Assembly: GCA_946415315.1 (NCBI GenBank)
Contig: CAMKRZ010000019.1
Coordinates: forward strand, 1 to 60,796
Direction: 5' to 3'
DNA: 60,796 nucleotides
Source: an uncultured Lachnoclostridium sp.
GTDB lineage: Bacteria; Bacillota; Clostridia; Lachnospirales; Lachnospiraceae
Shown here: in pieces, positions 26,653 through 35,755 of the stretch
Layout of the letters: every line of letters begins with the position of its first letter
Position numbering within the stretch: the first letter of the stretch is position 1
The notes under the pieces: generated by a model
What the model was told of the DNA's origin: nothing
What the model saw: only the letters and a program-made list of their open reading frames with translations
Databases searched by the model: none
Made by a program: the position numbers and the translations under genes

Positions 26653-28770
26653 TTATTTTACTTCTTCCGGCTCATTGTTTTCGAGGTTCGTCGCGTCCGC
26701 TTCGGTGTCCTCGATCGATACTTCTTCGGGCTCCGTGTCCCCGGGGTTGATCTCCTCGGGCTCGTTGCCCTCGAGAAAATCAGGCACGTCCTCCGTGTCA
26801 CGCTGCGGTCCCTCCGGGATTGCCGCGGGCGCGGGCACCGGACTCGAGTCACTCAGGTGCGTGTCGGCCTCCGGTCGGAAAATGCCCTGCGCCTCAATGA
26901 AGGCGCGGTACTCGTCGCGGATGTCGTCGATCTCCGGCAGAAAACCGTGGACGTTGTAGAGCAGTTTGTCCATCCGCAGGATCTCTTCGGGAGAGAGGCC
27001 GTCACCCGCCTCAAGCTGCGTCCCGTCCTGGAATTTCAACAGCTCGGAAAATGGATTGAACCCGCCGGTCGTCAGGGAGTTCCGCAGGATTTTCAAAAGC
27101 AGCTTCGTGCCGGTCGGGATGCGGTCGGAGTAGATCACGTCGATGGCGCCGGCGGACATGCCCCACCAGTAGTTGAGCGCGCGGTTGCCGGCCGATTCCT
27201 CCTCGTCCTTCCAGTTGCCGTTGAGGATCGACCGGAGGATGTCCTCGTACATTTTCCCCCAATGCCACACCGGAAGCGCGTAGTTCTTCGCGATATCCTC
27301 ACCGTCGCGGCGGAAGAGACCGAACTCGCGGGAGAGACTTCCCGGAGCGTTCAGGTCGCGGCTCGAGATCAGCGTGATGCCGTTCTCGCGGAAGCGCTCC
27401 TTCGGCTCGTTGCCCTTGACGGTGGACCACTCGAGAAATACTTCCGCCTTCGGGTTCACCATGCGCGCGCCGAGCGCGAAAGCGTTGATGCTCGCGGTGA
27501 CGCCGAAGATCGGGTAGTCCGCCACGTAACCGATGCGGTCGTCCGTGGCGAGCGCGCCCGCTAACGCGCCGATCATGAATTTGGCCTCGTACATGCGCAG
27601 GTAGTAGGAGCGCACGTGGCGCGAGGAGAGGTTCATCGAGCAGTTGAGAACCTTCACGTCGGGGTGCTCGACGGCGACTTTCGCACATGCCGGAAAATAC
27701 TGCGGCGAGGTTGTGAAGAGCACGTTGTAGCCTTCCTCGATCAGCTGTTCCATGGTCGCTACGGCATTTTCCGTAGTCACGCCGAACACGGCCTCGGTGT
27801 TGATCCGCTTGCCGAAGACGTCATCGACGTACTCGCGCCCGAGCTCGTGCGCGTACGTCCAGGCGCTGATCTCCTTCGGCTTCTCGTACACCCACGCTGC
27901 CGCGTAACTCTTCGGGGACATGAGCATCGAGAACGTGTGCTTCTTCGGCTCGGTGATCGGGTTGAGGGAGATCGAGATCGTGCGGTGATGGCTGTAGAGC
28001 TCGAACTCGTTCCAGATTTTTCCGATATTGTCGCGGAACTCCGCGGCGAGCGCCTCCTTCGCCTCCTCGTAACCGAAAATGCTCAGGTACACGAGAAATG
28101 CGTCCGACGTCGTGAGCGAGAGTTTGTTGCCGCCGCGCGCGAGGAATTCCTTGCAGAATGCGATGTAGGCGGAGCGGAAGTCCGCTTTCATCGTGTCGTC
28201 CCACGGCTGCTCCGTGTTGTTGTAAGTCGCTTTCAGAAGAAGCGTGTAACTTCCCTCCTTCGAGAAGGAGAGGTAGTTGATCTGCGTCTTGTCATAGAAG
28301 TCCAGAAATTCGTAGTACATCTGGATTTCCTTCGCGTCGCTCTTCTTCGGGATGATGCGCGTCACATAGCCTTCGATGGTGACCGCCCCCATGCAGAGGG
28401 AGACGCTCACGCGCTTGTTGCCCTCCTGGACGTAATACTGATCCAGAAACTCGTAGGCGATGATGGGGTCGCGCATGCCTTCCGCTTCCATCGACTCGTA
28501 GAGGTTGGCCCATTTCATGGCAAACTCGGAGTCCTTGTCGAGAAGCGGCATGAAGTTGCGCGCAAATGCGTTGCTGCGCCCCTCGTTGTAGGTGCCGGCG
28601 ATCTTCTCGATCGGGATGTCGACGAGCCCGAGCTTGACGCGGCTGTCGACTTCGACGCGCGCAAGCATGTCATCCAGACATACCAGGTACGGGTGGATAC
28701 CTTTGGACACGCAGTAGTCGTATTCTTTCTCACCGGCCCGTTTGGCTTTGATGTATTCTTCTATATTCAT
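26653..28770 (-). CDS. ParB/Srx-like domain fused to a cytoplasmic BMP domain
   Basis: A 705-residue protein with an unusual domain order and no signal peptide. Residues 45-145 look like a ParB/sulfiredoxin-type domain (VDIPIEKIAGTYNEGR, then YYVQEGNKRVSV with EGNKR at 116-120). Residues from about 290 to 620 resemble the BMP/PnrA nucleoside-binding fold (YNVLFTTSPQYFPACAKVA, RMYEAKFMIGALAGA, DRIGYVADYPIFGVTASINA). The last 80 residues are acidic and Pro/Glu-rich. The start at 28770 is chosen because upstream codons lack a ribosome site. It may be an intracellular nucleoside sensor. No ABC genes are adjacent. Confidence 0.8.
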   Translation of the reverse strand: MNIEEYIKAKRAGEKEYDYCVSKGIHPYLVCLDDMLARVEVDSRVKLGLVDIPIEKIAGTYNEGRSNAFARNFMPLLDKDSEFAMKWANLYESMEAEGMRDPIIAYEFLDQYYVQEGNKRVSVSLCMGAVTIEGYVTRIIPKKSDAKEIQMYYEFLDFYDKTQINYLSFSKEGSYTLLLKATYNNTEQPWDDTMKADFRSAYIAFCKEFLARGGNKLSLTTSDAFLVYLSIFGYEEAKEALAAEFRDNIGKIWNEFELYSHHRTISISLNPITEPKKHTFSMLMSPKSYAAAWVYEKPKEISAWTYAHELGREYVDDVFGKRINTEAVFGVTTENAVATMEQLIEEGYNVLFTTSPQYFPACAKVAVEHPDVKVLNCSMNLSSRHVRSYYLRMYEAKFMIGALAGALATDDRIGYVADYPIFGVTASINAFALGARMVNPKAEVFLEWSTVKGNEPKERFRENGITLISSRDLNAPGSLSREFGLFRRDGEDIAKNYALPVWHWGKMYEDILRSILNGNWKDEEESAGNRALNYWWGMSAGAIDVIYSDRIPTGTKLLLKILRNSLTTGGFNPFSELLKFQDGTQLEAGDGLSPEEILRMDKLLYNVHGFLPEIDDIRDEYRAFIEAQGIFRPEADTHLSDSSPVPAPAAIPEGPQRDTEDVPDFLEGNEPEEINPGDTEPEEVSIEDTEADATNLENNEPEEVK

Positions 28771-28814
28771 CCTTTGGTCCTTTCCTTGCTTCGGAAAATG
28801 AACTCCGCCTGCGG

Positions 28815-29714
28815 TCACCTGAGCCGCAGTGTCACGTCCCCTGCGGAGATTGCCTCCGTGGTTCCGTCCGGCAGCGTGACGATCAGTCGGCCTTCCGCGT
28901 CGATGGCGACGGCGTGGGCCGGGCGGGCATTTTCCGGTTTTGTAATGTCATCGAGAAGCCACACATCCTTCCCGAAGAGATAATCGGAAGCGCGATAGCG
29001 TTTCATGTAGGAGAGCTCCGTCGCGGGGAGTGCCCCGGCTGCGGAGGTCAGTTCATCATAGTATTCGAGGATCCGGTTGACGATCTCGGCGAGCAACCGC
29101 TCGCGAAAGCCATCCGGCATCGTGCCGTACGGGTACAGCGCGCCTGCGATGTCGGCGGCGGTTCCCGTGAAACCGCCCTGCGGTTCCTCTAAGTTGATCC
29201 CGAAACCGAGCGCCGTGTACGCGATGCGGTCCGTGCCGGGAACGAGCGAGGACTCGGCGAGGATCCCGCAGATTTTTCGGTCGCCGAGGTAGATATCGTT
29301 CACCCATTTGATCTCGGGGCGAAGGGTGGCAGTGAAATTGAGGTCCCCGGGAACGGGGTCGGAGAAGTCTTCATTTTCCGAGGCATTCTTCCTCATGTAA
29401 CAGGCAGCAGCGGCCTCCATCCCTTCCGCGACAGCGACGGCGGTCAGGATCGTGATCTGCAGGCTCTGCGCAAGCGGTAACTTCGGGCGAAGCAGAAGCG
29501 TCGCGTACAGGCCCGTGCCTTTCGGCGACTCGAACCTTCGACCGAGGCGGCCGCGCCCCTGCGTCTGCTCCGACGCGACCATCAGTGTTCCCTCGGGCGC
29601 CCCTTGCGCGCCGAGGTCCTTCACAAGCAGATTGGTGGAAGTCACCGAATCGCGAACCAGGAGCCGGATCCGCTGCGGCTCGCGCAGGCATTTTCCGAAA
29701 GCATCTGTGTTCAT
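28815..29714 (-). CDS. birA: Biotin--protein ligase (BirA without DNA-binding domain)
   Basis: Attaches biotin to acceptor lysines of biotin-dependent carboxylases. The 299-residue product has the biotinyl-AMP loop GRGRLGR, KWVNDIYLGDRKICGIL in the catalytic core, and an SH3-like C-terminal domain. It lacks the N-terminal winged helix, so it should not repress biotin genes. Start at 29714, with GGAAGGAGG about 12 bases upstream on the minus strand. It lies 44 bases before the ParB-like/BMP gene on the same strand. Confidence 0.93.
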   Translation of the reverse strand: MNTDAFGKCLREPQRIRLLVRDSVTSTNLLVKDLGAQGAPEGTLMVASEQTQGRGRLGRRFESPKGTGLYATLLLRPKLPLAQSLQITILTAVAVAEGMEAAAACYMRKNASENEDFSDPVPGDLNFTATLRPEIKWVNDIYLGDRKICGILAESSLVPGTDRIAYTALGFGINLEEPQGGFTGTAADIAGALYPYGTMPDGFRERLLAEIVNRILEYYDELTSAAGALPATELSYMKRYRASDYLFGKDVWLLDDITKPENARPAHAVAIDAEGRLIVTLPDGTTEAISAGDVTLRLR

Positions 29715-29916
29715 GGCAATCGTTGACCTCCTTCCCGAAGAGTGACAGAAGTCCCGCAACAGCACGGAAGCGCCGCAGGCATCCTGCAATCGCGCACAGT
29801 ATAGCATACAAGGCACAAAAAGTAAAACGCAGCGGAAATACCGCGCGGCCGCGATGCTTCGTTATGCGGGAGAATCGCGATCGCGTCGGCGCCCTCCATC
29901 CCGAGATTGTATTTGT

Positions 29917-29945
29917 CGCGGGAAAATGTTATACTCTAGCCATAT
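29917..29945 (+). promoter_or_regulatory. Promoter of the pseudokinase-VWA-PurA-like operon
   Basis: TTGTAT (29917-29922), 17 bases, TATACT (29940-29945) with an extended TG. A GGAAAATG octamer (29931-29938) sits in the spacer and supplies the TG. Confidence 0.6.
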
Positions 29946-29967
29946 CATAACCGGGGAGGAAGAAACC

Positions 29968-30918
29968 ATGCTGAGCGTAAAATGCAAAAACTGCGGCGGC
30001 GAGATGGCTGTCGACAGCAGCGGCGGGCTGTACTGCGGATACTGCGGATGCAAGTATGAATTCAGCGATCAGGATCTGGCGGGGTACCGCGTGTTCCGGA
30101 GCAAAATGCTGGAATACCTGCGCGCCATTCACGACGAGAAGACCGACGGCAGCGGGCATGAGGATCAGCTCTGGATGAGCGCGGAGACGGCTACACTCAA
30201 GGAGAAGAGCGGAAGCGACATCAAGGTCAGGTTTCTGTACAGCCATGAGGAAGAGGGCGTCACTTCGTACCTGACGCGGAAGGCTGCGCTGTTCGTGTTC
30301 CCGGGAGGAAAACGCGATCTGGCGGAGAAGACGGTCCAAAACATCGGCAGGGTGACATTTCCCGCGGCGGACGTCAAGGGACTTGCGGATGCTTTTCCGA
30401 AAATGAACGGGCGGTACGAGCTTGCGGACGGCGGCGTTCTGCTGGCGTTTGAGCGGCAGGACAATCTGTTCCCGCTCGCGATGTTCGGAAGTCTCAGACC
30501 GGAGCATGTGGCGTGGGTGATTTCGCGCATGGAAAATATCAGCTGTGTGCTGCAGTATTCCTCGCTTGTGCACGGCGGCATCTCCGAGGAGTCGCTGTGG
30601 ATCAACCCGACGAGCCATCACGCGGTGCTGATGGGGCACTGGTGGGATGTACAGTCTCTGCAGGGCAGACCGGATGGGCTGAGAGGCGCAGTGCAGTCAC
30701 TGCTCGGCACCGATTCTGCGAAGAAGGACCTAAAGGATCTTCGCAAGACCGCGGACCGTGTGCTCGGCATGAAGCATGCCGAAGCACCGAAGGAACTCAC
30801 GGAGTTTCTGAAGGCCGAGCCGGCAAAGGATGCATTTGACGATTTTGCAGCCTGGGATCAGGTGATCGAGAAGGGTTTCGGCGGCAGACGGTTCGCCAAG
30901 ATGGGAATTGATATCTGA
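29968..30918 (+). CDS. Zinc-ribbon protein with a pseudokinase-like C-terminal region
   Basis: 316 residues. The N-terminus has a zinc ribbon (Cys6, Cys9, Cys23, Cys26: CKNC and CGYCGC). Around residue 202 the stretch HGGISEESLWIN resembles a kinase catalytic loop (HGD-type), followed by VLMGHWWD where the metal-binding DFG would be. The catalytic Asp residues are absent, so it looks like an inactive kinase fold. This reading is inference from motifs only. It is the first gene of a tight operon with a VWA protein and a divergent adenylosuccinate synthetase. Start at 29968 has GGGGAGGA upstream. Confidence 0.75.
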   Translation: MLSVKCKNCGGEMAVDSSGGLYCGYCGCKYEFSDQDLAGYRVFRSKMLEYLRAIHDEKTDGSGHEDQLWMSAETATLKEKSGSDIKVRFLYSHEEEGVTSYLTRKAALFVFPGGKRDLAEKTVQNIGRVTFPAADVKGLADAFPKMNGRYELADGGVLLAFERQDNLFPLAMFGSLRPEHVAWVISRMENISCVLQYSSLVHGGISEESLWINPTSHHAVLMGHWWDVQSLQGRPDGLRGAVQSLLGTDSAKKDLKDLRKTADRVLGMKHAEAPKELTEFLKAEPAKDAFDDFAAWDQVIEKGFGGRRFAKMGIDI

Positions 30919-31001
30919 CGGGGCGGGAGGCGCTCCGCCTGATGATGTCTTAGAAAGAAGATGCAGACAGTCAACAATATAAAACGTAAGGAGGAACTAC
31001 C

Positions 31002-31895
31002 ATGGGAAGAGGAAGCTACACGGCAGCGGACTGGATGAAGCTGCGCAACAGCCGCAATCTCGCAGGCGCGAAGAACGAGACGGAGATCTTTATCAGAAAA
31101 GAGTGCGATCCGCGCTTTGATCCGAAGTTTATTCAGGCGCGTGAGGCGCGTGATTCCGAGGATCATCCGGAGTCGCTGCCGATCATCATCGGTCTCGATG
31201 TGACGGGTTCGATGGGGTATCTGGCGGCGCAGGTGGCACAGGAGTCGCTCAACGAGACGATGATGAAGCTGTACTCCACCAACGCGGTTAAAGATCCGGC
31301 GCTGATGTTTGCGGCGTACGGCGACTACCAGGACGAGGCGCCGCTTCAGGTGACGCAGTTCGAGTCCGACATCCGCATCGCGGAGCAACTGCTGGAACTC
31401 TGGCTGGAAAACTGCGGCAGCGGGCAGGTTGCCCTGAGCGGGTTGTGGCATTTTGCGGCCAATCATACGCAGCTGGACAACTATGAGAAGCGAGGGAAGA
31501 AGGGCTTCCTGTTCACGATCGGAGATGTGGCAACATGCCGTAACCTCGGAGATTCCGGAAAGAAATTTTACGAGAGAGTGTTCGGCGAGAGCGTCGACAA
31601 ATCCGAGGAGGACATCCTTGAAGAGGCACAGAAGAAATTCGAGGTATTCCACCTGTTCCTCGATGACAGTCTGAGGAGAGCTGACCGGATCGTTGATCTT
31701 CTTCCGGGGCACACGATGGTGATCCGTCCGAGTGAGATCGCAGCAATCCCGGAGATCCTCATCAGCGTGATGCAGATGACGCTCGGGATGAACATCCGTG
31801 ATGTGCTGGCGCAGTGGGATGAGCTGAAGCAACCGATCGTAAAGCAGGCGATCCAGTATTTGCCGATCAGGGACATCGGGGGGATAATCTTTTGA
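31002..31895 (+). CDS. VWA domain protein
   Basis: 297 residues with a von Willebrand A fold. The metal-adhesion motif DVTGSM (66-71) is intact, and a second site lies in FTIGDVATC. No signal peptide or membrane helix is visible, so it is cytoplasmic. Such proteins usually act as adaptors with ATPases, kinases or metal-dependent partners. Its operon neighbours are a zinc-ribbon pseudokinase upstream and a PurA-like enzyme that overlaps its stop. AAGGAGG ribosome site. Confidence 0.85.
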   Translation: MGRGSYTAADWMKLRNSRNLAGAKNETEIFIRKECDPRFDPKFIQAREARDSEDHPESLPIIIGLDVTGSMGYLAAQVAQESLNETMMKLYSTNAVKDPALMFAAYGDYQDEAPLQVTQFESDIRIAEQLLELWLENCGSGQVALSGLWHFAANHTQLDNYEKRGKKGFLFTIGDVATCRNLGDSGKKFYERVFGESVDKSEEDILEEAQKKFEVFHLFLDDSLRRADRIVDLLPGHTMVIRPSEIAAIPEILISVMQMTLGMNIRDVLAQWDELKQPIVKQAIQYLPIRDIGGIIF

Positions 31896-33139
31896 GCATG
31901 CGAACGATCCGCGCAGTGATCGGCAAGAATTTCGGAGATGAGGGGAAGGGCCTGGCCGTGGATTACTTCTGCAGTCAGACACCGGGCGCCCTGGTGGTCA
32001 AACATAACGGGGGAGCTCAGGCCGGGCACACCGTGGAACAGGGCGGACGAAGGTTTGTGTTCCATCAGCTGTCGGCGGGCTCCTTTCGTCGTTCTGACAC
32101 CCTGTGGGCGCGCACCTACTATCCCGATCTGTATAAGCTGCGCGAGGAAGAGGAAGAATTTGCCGTGGTCGCCGGCTTCCGGCCGATCGTATGGAGTGAT
32201 GTGGCCACGCCCGTGACGCTGATCGACGACGTGCTCATCAACATGTTCCTCGAGACGCGGCGGGGAGCGGCGCGGCACGGCAGCTGCGGCATGGGCATCT
32301 ACGAGGCTTCGCTTCGGACCCGGGCCGGCTTCGGGCTCACCGTCGGCGATGTTTTTTCGTACGATGCCGCCACATTGACTTCATTGATACTCCGGTTCCG
32401 CGAGGAGTATGTCAGAGGCCGCATCTCCGCGGCTCTCCCGGAAAATGAAGACTCTGCCGATCCGGAGAATATCCTCTGGCAGGGTCTGCCGGGTTCCGAA
32501 TACCTGGAATTGCTGCACGACCGCGAGATTGTCCGAAACTACGTTGATGCGATGATCCGGAACGCACGATCGTACATTTCGGTCGTCGAGGATCCCGGGA
32601 GTTTTCTTCGCTCAAGCGGAGATATTATTTTCGAGTGCGGGCAGGGACTACTGCTGGATGAGGGCAACAAACGTTTCGCGCCGCACATTTCCGCCTCGAA
32701 GACCGGCATTGCCAACCCGGTCATACTTCTTTCGGAGTATGGACTGTCCCTGACCGAGGCAGTCTATGTCACGCGCACGTATGTCACGCGGCACGGTGCG
32801 GGGCCACTGCCGTACGAGTGTGCGAGGGAAGCGCTTGGCATTCCGTCGGAGGACGTCACGAATGTGGAAAATCCGTGGCAGGGGAAGATTCGCTACGCAA
32901 CCCACGGCACGACGGAGGAATTTCTTGCGCCGGTGACCGAGGACACCCGCTCTGAGATCCCGGCGGTTCTGTTCCTCACCCATGTGGATGAGACTCAGCA
33001 CAGAATTCTTATGGCGGACGGGCCGGTGGATGTCGGGGAGTTTCTGAAGGAACGGGCGGTGCGGGACGTATTTGCCGGAACATACCTTTCCTGCGGCAGG
33101 GAGGCCGATTCGGTTGTTCGCTGTTGCCATGACTGCTGA
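31892..33139 (+). CDS. Divergent adenylosuccinate synthetase (PurA-like)
   Basis: 415 residues related to PurA, which joins aspartate to IMP using GTP. Conserved: FGDEGKG (GDEGKG at 15-20) and AGHT with His46, the two catalytic centres; also IIFECGQGLLLDEG and YVTRTYVTRHGAGPLPYE. Changed: the aspartate-binding loop, normally TTGRxRR, reads NPWQGKIRYA (about 327-336). The region before that also differs. The amino-acid partner or nucleotide may therefore differ, as in the phage PurZ branch. TTG at 31892 (ribosome-site spacing 8) or ATG at 31898 may be the start. It overlaps the VWA gene by 4 bases. Confidence 0.8.
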   Translation: MSMRTIRAVIGKNFGDEGKGLAVDYFCSQTPGALVVKHNGGAQAGHTVEQGGRRFVFHQLSAGSFRRSDTLWARTYYPDLYKLREEEEEFAVVAGFRPIVWSDVATPVTLIDDVLINMFLETRRGAARHGSCGMGIYEASLRTRAGFGLTVGDVFSYDAATLTSLILRFREEYVRGRISAALPENEDSADPENILWQGLPGSEYLELLHDREIVRNYVDAMIRNARSYISVVEDPGSFLRSSGDIIFECGQGLLLDEGNKRFAPHISASKTGIANPVILLSEYGLSLTEAVYVTRTYVTRHGAGPLPYECAREALGIPSEDVTNVENPWQGKIRYATHGTTEEFLAPVTEDTRSEIPAVLFLTHVDETQHRILMADGPVDVGEFLKERAVRDVFAGTYLSCGREADSVVRCCHDC

Positions 33140-33246
33140 GCAACCGCACCGCGGCGGAACCGATCTGCCAGATTTGGCCACAGGCACAGTTGAATTGCGG
33201 CGCACGGCTCGCGAAATGACATATTTTACGGCGAAAACAGGAAAAG

Positions 33247-33262
33247 ATAATCGTACGATTAT
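33247..33262. promoter_or_regulatory. Perfect 16-base palindrome upstream of the GH5 promoter
   Basis: ATAATCGTACGATTAT is its own reverse complement and ends 15 bases before the -35 element. This suits a dimeric regulator. Confidence 0.4.
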
Positions 33263-33277
33263 TGGCAAAGAAATCCA

Positions 33278-33307
33278 TTGACGGGGAGAAAAGCAATCCG
33301 ATACAAT
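33278..33307 (+). promoter_or_regulatory. Promoter of the GH5 gene
   Basis: TTGACG (33278-33283), 18-base spacer, TACAAT (33302-33307). Confidence 0.6.
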
Positions 33308-33387
33308 GGTTGAGGTGAAACATGCCGGGAATCCGCCGGAGTACGATGCGGCGGCTCACATAGGTTTTGCATTCGGGAGGCTTTATT

Positions 33388-35493
33388 ATGAAGTATTCTT
33401 ACAAGAAGAAAAATATTCTGGTCCGGCTTGCGGCGTTGTTTGGCATTGCGCTGCTGCTGACCGGAATGCTGGGCGGGTTTACGCAGAGAGCGGGCGCGCA
33501 GGCGGCCGGGAAGGAAGTCATTTTACGGGATGTCTATGTCGATCAGGGCACGGAACTGATCGGTAAGACGGCTGCTGAGGTTGTCAATCTGATGGGAATC
33601 GGATGGAACATCGGCAACACGTTTGATGCGACCGGCGGGGCCGGCGCTTCGCACGAGACATCCTGGGGCAACCCGAAGGTCACGAAGGAGCTGATCCACG
33701 CGGTGAGCGAGGCCGGGTTCAATGTGATCCGGATTCCGATCACGTGGGCGCAGGAGATCAATGCGAAGGACAATTACAAGATTAAGGACGAGTTTATGGC
33801 CCGCGTTCAGGAGGTCGTGGACTGGTGTTATGAGGACAACATGTTTGTCATCATCAATGTGCATCACGAGGGCTGGCTGAACATCAAGACGCTCGATAAG
33901 GACTATCGCAAGATCGGTGAGGAGCTGGAGGCGGTCTGGGCGCAGATTGCGGATCATTTTGCGGAGTATGATCAGCATCTCATCTTTGAGGGAATGAACG
34001 AGCCCCGCATGGCCGGCTCGGGCAACAAGGAATGGACAGGCACCAAGGAAGCGTATCAGGCAGTCAACTATCTCAGCCAGGTGTTTGCGCAGACCGTTCG
34101 CGCGAACGGCAAGGGACACAACGGCGAGAGATGCCTGATGATCCCGGGCTATGCGGCATCGAGCTCCACGAACATTATGTCGGCGGTGAGCTTGCCGACC
34201 TACGACGGAAAGCCAGTGAACAACGTGATCGCGTCCGTTCACTGTTACGCGCCGTACAACTTCTGCCTGCAGGATACCCAGATGACGTTCGGCAGTGGCG
34301 ATGCGTCGTCGGTGCAGGCTATTTTCCAGGCCATCCGCAGCGTCTTCCTGAACAACGGAATTCCGGTTGTCATCGGTGAGACGAGCGCGACGGAGAAGGG
34401 GAACACGGAAGAGCGCGTAAAATGGGCTGAGTGCATGGGCAAACTGTCGCAGGCTTACGGGATCCCGATTGTGATCTGGGACAACGGCAGCGATTCGAAG
34501 AAGGGCGGCGAGAGCCACGCATACATCAATCGCCGGACGCTCGAATGGAACTACCCGACCGTTGTGCAGGGACTGTTTGACGGATTTTCGAGCGTCGAGC
34601 GCGGAAACGCTCTGAAGGAAGAAAACGGCAGCAGCAAGCAGATCATCGCGGGAGACTACGCGTGGAGTGCATCCGGCGGGAAAGCGGCGACGAAGGAATG
34701 GGATGCGTCCTATATCACCATCGGCGCTAAGGCGACATGGTTTGCGGAGGGACGTTCCATCGCGATCGTGTACTCCGGGACGAGCGAGCCGAAGTTGATC
34801 CTCGACAGCGAGACCAAGCAGAAATGGTGGATTCCGGTGGAGCCGTCGCGGCGTGAGACGCTGGATGACAAGAAGATCATATGGTATGATTACGAGACCG
34901 TGATGGCGACTCTCGCGGAAAATGAGATTACCGATCCTTCCGACCTGCGCAATTTCATGGTTGTTGCAGTACCGGCCGAAGGTCAGGAACTTGACCTTAA
35001 GACCTACGAGATCGTTGTGACCGGAGAGGCCCGGATCACCTACATGGTCAACGGTCAGCGGTACTACTACGGAGTCAACGAGCCTGAAGATCCGGTGCTC
35101 GACGATTGGGTGTTCCTCGGATGGTACACGACCAAGACGTATGAGACCGAGTACACGAAGGGTATGACGCTCAAGAGCGACGCTACGGTTTATGCGATGC
35201 TCCGCCTGAAGACCGCGGAGGAGATCGCGGCTGAGATCACGCCGACGCCGGAACCCACGGCTACACCGGAGCCTACGAAGGAGCCGACGCAGCCGGCAGA
35301 GCCGACCGGGACGCCGGACGCAGACGCGACGGCTGCACCGACGCAAGTTCCGGATAATTCGCGCCCGGCAGACGAACATCCTTCCTCGACGGGCTGGACG
35401 ATCATCGTCATCGTCGGAATTGTCGCTCTGATCGTGATCTGCGCGGTGATCCTGAAAGTGACCAACCGCAGCAAGGACGGCAAGAAGGAGTGA
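33388..35493 (+). CDS. Membrane-anchored GH5 family glycoside hydrolase (cellulase-type)
   Basis: Secreted endo-beta-glucanase or related glycanase, 701 residues. A signal peptide ends near AGAQA. The GH5 catalytic domain spans about 45-400, with acid/base Glu205 in EGMNEPR and nucleophile Glu331 in VIGETSA. Residues about 410-545 form a beta-rich accessory domain. An InlB/Listeria-Bacteroides-type repeat follows (ITYMVNGQRYYYG, DDWVFLGWYTTKTYETEYTKG). A Thr/Pro linker, a C-terminal helix (IIVIVGIVALIVICAVIL) and a Lys-rich tail hold it in the cell membrane. ATG at 33388 has GGGAGG upstream. Confidence 0.92.
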   Translation: MKYSYKKKNILVRLAALFGIALLLTGMLGGFTQRAGAQAAGKEVILRDVYVDQGTELIGKTAAEVVNLMGIGWNIGNTFDATGGAGASHETSWGNPKVTKELIHAVSEAGFNVIRIPITWAQEINAKDNYKIKDEFMARVQEVVDWCYEDNMFVIINVHHEGWLNIKTLDKDYRKIGEELEAVWAQIADHFAEYDQHLIFEGMNEPRMAGSGNKEWTGTKEAYQAVNYLSQVFAQTVRANGKGHNGERCLMIPGYAASSSTNIMSAVSLPTYDGKPVNNVIASVHCYAPYNFCLQDTQMTFGSGDASSVQAIFQAIRSVFLNNGIPVVIGETSATEKGNTEERVKWAECMGKLSQAYGIPIVIWDNGSDSKKGGESHAYINRRTLEWNYPTVVQGLFDGFSSVERGNALKEENGSSKQIIAGDYAWSASGGKAATKEWDASYITIGAKATWFAEGRSIAIVYSGTSEPKLILDSETKQKWWIPVEPSRRETLDDKKIIWYDYETVMATLAENEITDPSDLRNFMVVAVPAEGQELDLKTYEIVVTGEARITYMVNGQRYYYGVNEPEDPVLDDWVFLGWYTTKTYETEYTKGMTLKSDATVYAMLRLKTAEEIAAEITPTPEPTATPEPTKEPTQPAEPTGTPDADATAAPTQVPDNSRPADEHPSSTGWTIIVIVGIVALIVICAVILKVTNRSKDGKKE

Positions 35494-35550
35494 TCCGGAA
35501 ACGGACGCCGGCAGGCCGAAGGCATTTTCCGCAAATGAATAATCGATGGA

Positions 35551-35585
35551 AGCGGCGGGGCATCACAAAACCCCGCCGCTTTTTC
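35551..35585 (+). terminator. Rho-independent terminator of the GH5 gene
   Basis: AGCGGCGGGG (35551-35560) and CCCCGCCGCT (35571-35580) form a perfect 10-base stem followed by TTTTC. Confidence 0.92.
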
Positions 35586-35632
35586 GGCGCAATCTGTATA
35601 AAATTGCACAATGAAGTTTCCGCGAAAATCGG

Positions 35633-35662
35633 TTGACTTTGAAAGATTTTATAGTGTATAAT
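35633..35662 (+). promoter_or_regulatory. Promoter of pckA
   Basis: TTGACT (35633-35638), 18-base spacer and a perfect TATAAT (35657-35662). Confidence 0.75.
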
Positions 35663-35755
35663 GACTTTGATTGGGCTTGTATCAATCCGAGTAGCATTTT
35701 GCACTTGTACAAAGGACCTGAGACGGTCTTATATTATAAGAAAGAGGTGCACAGC

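Noticed and set aside
27616-28983. 455-codon plus ORF opposite the ParB-like/BMP gene
   Set aside because: The minus-strand frame shows clear domains and motifs. The plus frame is a compositional shadow.
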